Shown: positions 1-7,091 of the stretch, piece by piece
How positions within the stretch are numbered: the stretch's first letter is position 1
Layout of the letters: every line of letters begins with the position of its first letter
Assembly: GCA_002077045.2 (NCBI GenBank)
Contig: KZ111146.1
Coordinates: forward strand, 1,734,457 to 1,747,310
DNA from: Rachicladosporium sp. CCFEE 5018
Lineage: Eukaryota; Ascomycota; Dothideomycetes; Cladosporiales; Cladosporiaceae
Direction of reading: 5' to 3'
DNA length: 12,854 nt
Notes under the pieces: generated by a model
Databases searched by the model: none
What the model saw: the letters and a program-made list of their open reading frames with translations, nothing else
What the model was told of the DNA's origin: nothing
Translations under genes and position numbers: made by a program

Positions 1-692
1 CAATCTCGAAACCCTACGCCGGCACAGCCCAAACACCCCGAATCACTTCGATCGCAGCTGGAGGCAACAACACTTTCTTCACAGTGGACGCCACAAAGTC
101 CCTCCCGCAACCCGGCTCCCTTCCAATCTCAAACCCAGACCCCTCTCTCTCCCGAAACATTGGCCGCGTGACAGCCGATACTTTCGCACTCGGTGCCGGA
201 ATCTCAGGTCAACTAGGCAACAATCGCTGGACACATGTCCAGTCCACCCCAGCTAAGATTCCCTCCCTGAGTGGTCTTTTCGAATACGACGAAACAGCCA
301 ATGTCACCGTGCCCATCCGCCTCGCCCGTCTGAGTGTAGGTGATCGCCACGCTAGCGCCACGATGAGCAATATCACTTACCTCTCCGCCTCGGCCACAAC
401 AAGCGATGATGACACGAATTGGGGCGCTGACGTGGTATTCTGGGGGAATAATGAGCATTATCAATTGGGCACTGGGAAGCGAAATAACGTTTCCCAGCCT
501 CTGTATCTCGCGCCGCTGGATGAGGGTGCGGAGGTTGCGAGGGCGAAAAGGAGTAGTGGGAAGAAGGAGGAGCATCGCTTTCACGTTACGCCGCGGGCGA
601 AGGTGAAGATTGGCGATGGAAGGAAGGTTGAGGTGGAGCAGAGGGTTGAATGTGGGAGAGGCGTTACGGCTGTGTACTCGGGGACGTGGTAG
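1..692 (+). CDS. FMP25: FMP25-like mitochondrial RCC1-repeat protein, 3' end (5' partial)
   Basis: The gene enters from the left edge already in frame (first full codon at 3) and ends at TAG 690-692, giving about 229 C-terminal residues with no intron. The frame reads through ITSIAAGGNNTFFTVDA, then TFALGAGISGQLGNNRWTHV, FWGNNEHYQLGTGKRNNVS and, near the end, RVECGRGVTAVYSGTW. The G-x-G-x-x-G-Q-L-G blocks are RCC1-type beta-propeller repeats. The combination with RWTHVQSTP, SGLFEYDE and the VECGRxVTAVYSG ending is the pattern I associate with fungal FMP25. In yeast Fmp25 is a mitochondrial inner-membrane protein needed for an early step of respiratory complex III assembly. The N-terminal targeting region and transmembrane segment lie outside the window. 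A GTG at 84 could be mistaken for a start, but homology continues upstream of it. Another RCC1-like protein is possible. The gene converges on NUP42. Confidence 0.8.
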   Translation, partial: ISKPYAGTAQTPRITSIAAGGNNTFFTVDATKSLPQPGSLPISNPDPSLSRNIGRVTADTFALGAGISGQLGNNRWTHVQSTPAKIPSLSGLFEYDETANVTVPIRLARLSVGDRHASATMSNITYLSASATTSDDDTNWGADVVFWGNNEHYQLGTGKRNNVSQPLYLAPLDEGAEVARAKRSSGKKEEHRFHVTPRAKVKIGDGRKVEVEQRVECGRGVTAVYSGTW

Positions 693-1027
693 TGAGCTGC
701 GTTGGTGATGACGCGAGTGACAGAAGAAGCAGACCGCTCAGAGGCTCGTCGTAAAGGACAATGCTGATGCACGCAGAGCCGCGACTGTGCATACACAGTG
801 AAGCTGCCTGTGAGAGGTTTGTCTTCTCTGGAAACTCTAACTCTCGAAGAAGCCCGAGCGGCGATTGGTCATCGCTGTGCAGTCTACATAAGCATTATCG
901 ACCTCGTGGATCTCTCGAATGGTCCGCTTTGTCCGTTATCCGCATGGGGGTGTGCATAGCGATGCTCAAATCTGATAGGGGTAATATGGAGCACTGAAGA
1001 GTCGATGGTCCATAGCGTTTCGGTTGT
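693..1027. other. Intergenic region between convergent FMP25 and NUP42
   Basis: About 335 bp separate the two stop codons, so this interval should hold both 3' UTRs. I see no credible coding sequence. A short perfect inverted repeat, ACTGTG-CATA-CACAGT at 784-799, is the only structured element I noticed. No clear AATAAA polyadenylation hexamer is visible. Confidence 0.7.
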
Positions 1028-3222
1028 CTATATATCCCAGCTCACCCACTCCCTTTTGGGCGGTATCTCCGGCATGTCACCTTCGAACTTCCCACATGCC
1101 ATCACCTTCGCATAGATGTCCTTTACTTCCTTGCCGAGGTCACCCGTGTACCATGCATCACCTAGTACCGTGTCGGGATTTTGCTTTTCGGGCGCTCCTT
1201 GAGGGAACCACAACCGTTCCTCTTGTAGAGGATTCGTGCCTAGTATTGGATATATGAAGACCTGGGCTTTGGGGTCGAGATGTACGGGCTGCCCTTTGTA
1301 ACTCTGGGGCTGCCCGTTCGAGGCACGCACCAGATGGACGGAGGCTATCGTATGCGATGTACCATTCATCTGTGTGCTCGGTGGCGCGCTAGGTTGTTGA
1401 GCAGGGATTGCTGTCGTCTGGCCGAAGGGTGAAGACTGTGGAGCAGACGCCGTAGTACTTTGTGTGTTCGACGGCTGGCCGAAGAGAGCGCTAGCGGGCT
1501 GTGTCGGTTGCCTAAAAGCTGGCGCTGGTTTTGACGCTTGGCCAAATGCAGGCGCGGCAGGCTGTGATGGTTGACCGAATGCTGGTCCCTGTGATGGTAC
1601 AGCCGTGCCGAAGGGACTTGCTTGTCTTTCTGCAGTTGGCTGGCTTGCCTGCCCGAATACAGACGGCGCAGGAGATGCACTCGATGCGAATGGATTGCTT
1701 GCTTGTGGCTGCGACTGTGCTTGCCCTGCCGTGGCGAAGGGACTAGCTTGTTTAGCCGCTGCCCCAAATGTCGATGGCTGGCCAAAGCCTGACGACTGCT
1801 GAGCGGCGGCGCCAAACCCACCAGGTTGCGAGGCCGCTGCAGCGAACGGGTTCGGCTGAGTTTCCTGCGATTGCGCCCCGGACGCATTGGGGTTCGAAGC
1901 CTGGCCAAATGCCGGACTTGATGCTTGCCCGAAAGCAGGTGCAGTGGACTGCCCGAATCCAGGCGTCGATGCTGTGCCGAAAGCAGGTCGTGTAGCTGCA
2001 CCGAGTGTTGGCTGACCGAACGCAGGCTTCTGCCCGATCGATGAGGGTTGGCCAAACGCGCCGCCTCCGCCAAGTGCGGAGGGCTGCCCGAATGCGCCGC
2101 CTCCACCAAGCGCTGATGGCTGGCCGAATGGTGAAGGCTTAGCTCCGCCAAGGCTCGAAGCCTGTCCGAAGCCCGGCTGTGCTGGCTTGCCGAAGGTCGA
2201 TGGCTGACCAAATCCTGGTGCTGTCGCCTGACCAAAAGCGGGCGCGGTCGGCTGTCCAAATGCTGGCGTGATTTGACTTGACGCAGAGGGCTGGCCGAAA
2301 GCTGATGGCGCCTGACCAGTCGTTGTGGGTTGCCCAAACTGTTGATTCGTCGAAGCCGTTGGCAGTCCAAATCCAGGCGTTGGCTGTGTTGCTTGAGTGG
2401 CGTTCTGCTCGATGTCCAGGCGATTGGGATGGCGGTCTTTGCCAGCGATGATGTACTTCACGGCACCGTCGACGTCCTTCAAGATAGTCTGCACCGCCTC
2501 GTTCGACTTTGCCGCAGCTTGCGCCTCTTGAGTGATCTAGAGCGCCAAGCGTCAGCAAAACCTCCTCAGCATTCGAATCTAGTAGTACATACAGCTTGCT
2601 GTGTGTTGCCTGTCGTCATAGCCAGATAGTACATCACGCGCATCTCCTCGGGACTCATCTCGAGGTCACCTTCGATCAGCTGTGCAGGTGCATTGCGGCC
2701 AGGACCGTACGCTGTGAGTGGCCATATTGGCCTATCGGTGGTGAGATCGACTCTGATGTTGTCGGCCGTCACATTGTATCTAGTATTACTGTCAGTTGCT
2801 GCGCATGACCTTCAGTACCAAGGACCATGCAACTCACGTCTCCTCGGCCCCTGCTTGTTGCCCTGCTGAAGTGTTAGTCGCGGACGCAGTGAGAAACGGA
2901 CGGGACTCGCTCTAGACTGCGCGATGGAGACGAGCTTGAGAGGGTGGTGAGTGTGAAGCTTGCGAGAAAAGACATGCTGGCGCACATACCTTGTCCGAAT
3001 GCGCCGGATCGAGCTTCTCCGCCACCAGGGTTTTGTAATGGTGCATATCGATTCTGCGATCGATCCTGAGGATGCTCATTCTTACAGCTGTCTATGCATC
3101 TCTCAGTAATGGCTCCTGAGGATCTGGAGGTAACGAAACAAACCTCCGTATCTGCAACGGCCCTCGAGGAAGAAAGAGCAGACTTGTCTTCCACTGCCGC
3201 CGGATCGATTTCGTCCATACAT
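1028..3222 (-). CDS. NUP42: Nucleoporin NUP42: CCCH zinc finger, FG repeats, C-terminal tail (5 exons)
   Basis: Exons, read on the minus strand: 3222-3144, 3091-2990, 2865-2838 (or 2862-2838), 2779-2593 and 2536-1028, giving 634 (or 633) residues. All introns are GT-AG and all junctions keep frame. Residues 15-33 form a C-x7-C-x5-C-x3-H zinc finger (CSFFLEGRC...CKNEH). Residues about 71-176 are a conserved fungal block (NIRVDLTTDRPIW, AYGPGRNAP, KDRHPNRLDI). Residues about 185-505 carry roughly 25 FG dipeptides, mostly xFGQP or xFGQA. The last 130 residues (KAQVFIYPILG, DAWYTGDLGKEVKDIYAKV, PPKREWVSWDI) correspond in position to the tail that in yeast Nup42 binds Gle1. The family acts at the cytoplasmic face of the nuclear pore in mRNA export, with Gle1 and the helicase Dbp5. 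The ATG at 3222 is chosen because it opens the exon carrying the first two zinc ligands. Identification is from family knowledge; splice sites are read from the sequence. Confidence 0.9.
2046..2117 (-). repeat. 36-bp tandem duplication inside the NUP42 FG region
   Basis: Two adjacent 36-nt units (2046-2081 and 2082-2117) each encode the 12-residue block SALGGGGAFGQP or a near copy of it. They differ at a few synonymous or near-synonymous positions. The surrounding FG region contains many looser repeats of the form xFGQP. Confidence 0.75.
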
Positions 3223-3752
3223 CTTGATCAGAAGTCGATAAACCTGCAACAGATGGGCAAGTAATCAAGGGCCCAAGGCCGCCATGTCAATTGTGCTTAG
3301 TCACTAGTCGCCAGTGCTTTTCAGCAAGTTGAATGATGGCCGGAGAGATGTTGTGGTGCAGGAATCGGAGAGCGATGTCGACTGCGAGTAGTGTGCGGAG
3401 CGCAACCGAAGTAGTAGAGTGGCCCAGGCTTGGCGATCGACTAGTCGGATCCAATGGGCAAAGCCGCTCAAATAGTGAGTGAAGTCGAGGTCGCGAGACG
3501 CGTGAAGTTCGGTATCGATGGCGCGTCACTCCGGCGTTGCTTGGCATACTCTTGACCACAACGGTCCACTTCTTCCAGGTTGCACCTTCCTCCCACGAGT
3601 ACGTTCAACAACGACGTCGATTGCACGTGCGTGAGCACCTCCTTGCGCTCAGCAGGTGAAGGTACTTTTGGTGCGCAACAGCTTTCATAACTGCCCACCG
3701 AAACTGAATTTCGTGGACCAGCAGTGCATTGGATAAAGAGCTTGGTCCCTCC
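3223..3752. promoter_or_regulatory. Bidirectional intergenic region between NUP42 and the small membrane-protein gene
   Basis: About 530 bp separate the NUP42 start (minus strand) from the next start on the plus strand, so both promoters and leaders must lie here. It holds a CACGTG E-box at 3624-3629 with a GACGTC a few bases before it, and a good intron signature on the plus strand: GTGAGT at 3475, CTTGACC before the acceptor, and CTTCTTCCAG ending at 3578. That could be a 5'-UTR intron of the downstream gene. Open frames in this stretch, such as 90 codons on the minus strand at 3287-3559, resemble no family I recognise. Confidence 0.5.
3624..3629. promoter_or_regulatory. CACGTG E-box-like site
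   Basis: Palindromic CACGTG, the core bound by bHLH factors such as Cbf1 and Pho4 homologues. It lies 124 bp before the start of the small membrane-protein gene. Function is inferred only from the motif. Confidence 0.25.
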
Positions 3753-4142
3753 ATGCACCCAGTCTCTGTCGTTACCTTCGGTGTATTCTTCCTTGGGTAT
3801 TTTGTCGCGAGGTGGGACCTGGTCACTCGACTGTATGAGCTCGCCATCTTTGCCTGGGATCACGGAGTGATTGTGGGTTGTATGATCCGCTCCTACCCTC
3901 TCTCCCGCTTGCTGAATTGCGTGTAGACCCGCGCAGCCAAGGGCTTTGCCGTCCTCTCCATCGTGTTCCTCCTCTTGCTCCTTCCACTCCAGCGCATTGC
4001 TGTGTATGAGTCCGCCGTCGTCAGTACCGCCTTCCAGCAAGATGAAACAGAGTCTGACGGCTCACAGCACCCTCGCGTGCCCGAAGCCGCACTTTCTGCG
4101 CGCGAGCAGCTCCGCAGACGAGGGTCTTTTGGCGCCGAGTAG
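3753..4142 (+). CDS. Small two-helix membrane protein of unknown function (2 exons)
   Basis: I do not recognise a named family. Proposed exons are 3753-3872 and 3927-4142, giving 111 residues. The ATG at 3753 is the first in its frame after a stop at 3705. Residues about 4-21 (VSVVTFGVFFLGYFVARW) and about 46-66 (FAVLSIVFLLLLLPLQRIAVY) are strongly hydrophobic, separated by LYELAIFAWDHGVI and TRAAKG. The last 40 residues are polar and look disordered (QQDETESDGSQHP, AREQLRRRGSFGAE). The intron is inferred: read straight through, the frame hits TAG at 3924, while removing 54 bp (GTGGGT...GTGTAG) joins two protein-like stretches in frame. A second choice, donor 3880 (GTATGA) and acceptor 3936 (CGCAG), also keeps frame. 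Codon choice on this strand is typical of the neighbouring genes. A membrane location is inferred from hydrophobicity. The stop lies 27 bp before GPI1. A 190-codon open frame on the opposite strand is judged to be its shadow. Confidence 0.55.
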
Positions 4143-4169
4143 ATCGAGGACATACTTTGCCATGGGATT

Positions 4170-6388
4170 ATGACAACACGCAGTCATGGGCTGACACTGA
4201 TGCGAATCTTCTGGCCATCCGATGCGCCCAAGGATGATGTTCCGGGTGTTTTGGTAGGATGGCGCAATTCAGAGAATGACATTCTCGTAGTTGGTATACT
4301 CCAAGGGGTCGAGGTCCGCAATGTTGAGCAAGCTTTGAGGTCGAGAGCTTTGTTCAAGGGGAGCCTGCACCCTCTGGAGAAGATTTTGGAACGATGCGGT
4401 GATCAGGTCCCGCAAGTCCTGGGCACCTTCAATGGCTCCGTGCGATCCATTGGTATGGACTCGAGGTCTCTAGCGCTCCATTTCGGGAAGACAGACGGGC
4501 TACCCAAGATCGACCGCGCTGAGTACAGTGGCATGACAGCTCAAGTCATCATATATGACCGTCCGGACCCATTGCGAATGCAGTACATGTCGTTGACCCC
4601 GATCTCGCTGACATTAGGGGACAAGCATCACGCATACGAGAGTGTACCGCCCTTCGACAGCATCGACCGCGATGAAGAAGCACAGCACAAGCAAAAGCAG
4701 AAGTTGGTGGAAAAGCTAAAGCTGCATACTGTTATACATCATCCGCGTTCGACAAAGGAGCTGGCCCTACCGGCGATCATCAACCAGGTCAATTGCTCCG
4801 CTGAGCTCAATGTCTTGATGCAAAGTAACGCCGGCCTTGTTGGAGTGCGCATAAAGCGCAGCATGAGCGTGAGTGAAAGAGTAGTCGAGTCAGCTGTGCA
4901 GCTACAGGATTCGCTCCTGGTTTGGCTGCAGGCACGATTTATGCATCACGTCTGGCCGGTCATGTCTCAGGTTCTGATACTTTGTCTAATGGCCTATCGT
5001 CTTGTCGCCGAAGGTCTGATACGACTGCTCGACTGGCGGCCCATCCCCGATGCGGCAGCACTCAAGGACATATCAGCCACGGCGCAGCAGATCGACATCC
5101 GACTTCAGCAATTCTGCTATTGGCCTGCGCAGTATGTGACTCTCCACTCACGCGGCAGCAATTGGGAAAGCATGTCGGATAGCCAGCCCGAGTACATTCG
5201 CTTCTTCAACAGCTTATGGTTGGTGGCGAACGACGTGATCATAGGGATTGCACTCGGGTCCTACATCTTCGACAATGCCGACTTGGTCAGCGCGCAGGTG
5301 ACTAGCGTCATGCATGACTATGCAGTTGAGGGGCTGCAGCGAATGATCCTCTGGCTGATGGACTGGCCTGCTGGACTGAAGCTGAACAACGAGCTTGCCA
5401 AATTTCTTGGCGACCTCTTCCTGTGGGTAATCGACTACTGGGCTGGTCTCCTGTCACAAGTCCAGCCTGCACTGCCACTCGTAATCCGTATTATCGGCAT
5501 CGCAAGCTTCGCAGGCGCGTCAATGCCGATCAGCTTGTTCTCCGACTTGGTCTCGCTCTTGACGCTCCATATCTACAGCTTTTACATCGCTTCCGCCCGA
5601 ATCTACAACTGGCAGCTGACGGTGATCATCTCCCTCTTCCACCTGTTCCGGGGTAAGAAACGGAATGTGCTGAGAAACAGGATCGATAGCTGTGACTACG
5701 ATCTCGACCAGCTTCTGCTTGGGACAATCTTGTTCACATTGCTATTCTTCCTGCTGCCAACTGTTGCGGTGTTCTATGCCACCTTCGCTGGTGCTCGCAT
5801 GGCCATTATTGCGCTCAAGGCTGCCCTCGACACCTGGCTGGCATGCCTGAACCACTTCCCGCTGTTCGCGCTGATGCTGCGGGTCAAGGATTCACGCCGC
5901 TTGCCTGGTGGCATACGCTTCGAGCTGTGCGATGCAGCGCCTATAGAAGCGACCGATGTTGGAGCGCCGACGTCCTACCTCAAGCTCCAGGTACGTCTGT
6001 CCGCACTGCACAATCATTGCCATGCTGACGAATCCCACAGTCGGTCCCACTACCCCTCACACAGACGTTCAGTCAGTACGCACACCTAACGCATCGCCTC
6101 CGCAAGCACTACCTCTCGCCGCGGGTGTTCCTATGCCTTGTGTCTGGACAGTTCGTCCCGCCGATCCATCGCAAGAATCTGTATAGTCTACAGTACTCGA
6201 TGCTGCCCGCCGAACGTGTCAGCGTGGGCGAAATGTGGCGATTATTGACAGGGACTCAAGCTGGTACCGCGGAAGAAGTAAAGATGAATGGTCACGCTGT
6301 GCAGGGCAATGGACGGCCTGTCAGAGGCAAGCTGGGGGGAAAGCCGAGGGTCGTCAGTAGCGAGAAGGCGTACTGGTGGAGCAAGTAA
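4170..6388 (+). CDS. GPI1: GPI1 / PIG-Q subunit of the GPI N-acetylglucosaminyltransferase (2 exons)
   Basis: Exon 1 is 4170-5990 and exon 2 is 6041-6388; the 50-bp intron has donor GTACGT, branch GCTGAC and acceptor CACAG. The product is 722 residues. The GPI-GnT complex sits in the ER membrane and transfers GlcNAc from UDP-GlcNAc to phosphatidylinositol, the first step of GPI-anchor synthesis. Gpi1 is an accessory, stabilising subunit, not the catalytic one (Gpi3/PIG-A). The amino end MRIFWPSDAP...GVLVGWRNSENDI is typical of filamentous-fungal Gpi1. The Gpi1 domain covers roughly residues 250-570, with several hydrophobic helices and conserved pieces such as RFFNSLWLVANDVIIG, LYNxxL-like HIYSFYIASARIYNWQL, LFRGKKRNVLRNRID and DYDLDQLLLGTILF. 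Exon 2 continues the family (RLRKHYLSPRVF, PPIHRKNLYSLQYSMLP). The start could instead be the ATG at 4200 that opens MRIFW. An in-frame TAG at 4140 rules out a simple upstream extension. Confidence 0.92.
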
Positions 6389-7091
6389 ATTCGCTTAAGC
6401 AATTGTGAACTACATGATCTTTTCAGTGCCTCGAGTACACATCTATCTGACCTGAGATGCCATCGTCGGCGTTGTCTATTGGACAATCATGCCACGTGAT
6501 CATCGAGATTAAAGTTAGGTACTTTGGTAGCGCAAACGGCAACTTCGGCACGCTGCCGTGATGTCGGGCGCGTGCCTGCCCGCCCTGTCACGGAACAGCC
6601 CTACCTTAGGCGAACACATACCTTGAGAAGTTAAGGCAACTTGTGAAATATATCTTATTCCTCGATATTGACCGCACCACAACTTATGCACTGTAGATAG
6701 TAGCACTCAGCGATCGAAAACGACAATTTCACATCACCCGCGAAGCCGTTCACTCGCGAGCCTGCGCGCTTCACTTCCGGCTTCACCTCAAGCGATTGAA
6801 GTCTACCACATAGCCACCACATCTACCCTTCAGCAACTGCAGTAGTGTCGAAAGCACATTCTCTCAGGCAATCAGTCGAAGTATACGTCAACGACTACAG
6901 CATCTGTATCATTGCGACACCGCAACGCATCTCAGTTGCGCGAACATCACGACAGCAGACCCAGACTGCGATTGCGCAAGTGAGCCAAGATACAGTCGTT
7001 ACGCGCGACCGGCGGTATCAGTGCGGGGGTGGCGGCGGAGGGAGAAGGTGGCAGTGTGGCGGCGGTGCTGTCGGCTGGGCATGAGGGTGGG
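6389..7091. promoter_or_regulatory. Intergenic region between GPI1 and MED14
   Basis: About 700 bp holding the GPI1 3' UTR and the MED14 promoter and leader. I see no convincing gene in it. A CACGTG core lies at 6493-6498. The part just before MED14 (7021-7090) is very G-rich on the plus strand, with several runs of two to five G. No clear TATA box is visible near the MED14 start. Confidence 0.55.
6493..6498. promoter_or_regulatory. CACGTG E-box-like site
   Basis: CACGTG followed by ATCATC, about 105 bp after the GPI1 stop and 600 bp before MED14. It is a candidate bHLH binding site by motif only. Confidence 0.2.

Noticed and set aside
1366..2370. 334-codon second minus-strand frame within NUP42
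   Set aside because: It is a shifted reading of the repetitive FG region. The repeated codon pattern keeps stops out of this frame; its Ser/Arg/His-rich translation is an artefact.
2874..3218. 114-codon frame starting at ATG 3218
   Set aside because: It is the read-through of NUP42 exons in a mixture of frames. The ATG at 3222 with splicing recovers the complete zinc finger, whereas this frame lacks its first two cysteines and reads into an intron.
3287..3559. 90-codon minus-strand frame just upstream of NUP42
   Set aside because: It ends 64 bp before the NUP42 start and has no recognised family. Parts look helical, but nothing supports it over chance, and it overlaps a likely plus-strand leader intron.
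3468..4040. 190-codon minus-strand open frame opposite the small membrane protein
   Set aside because: Its acidic, low-complexity translation is what the complement of leucine-rich hydrophobic codons gives. The plus strand has better protein character, though this is not proven.
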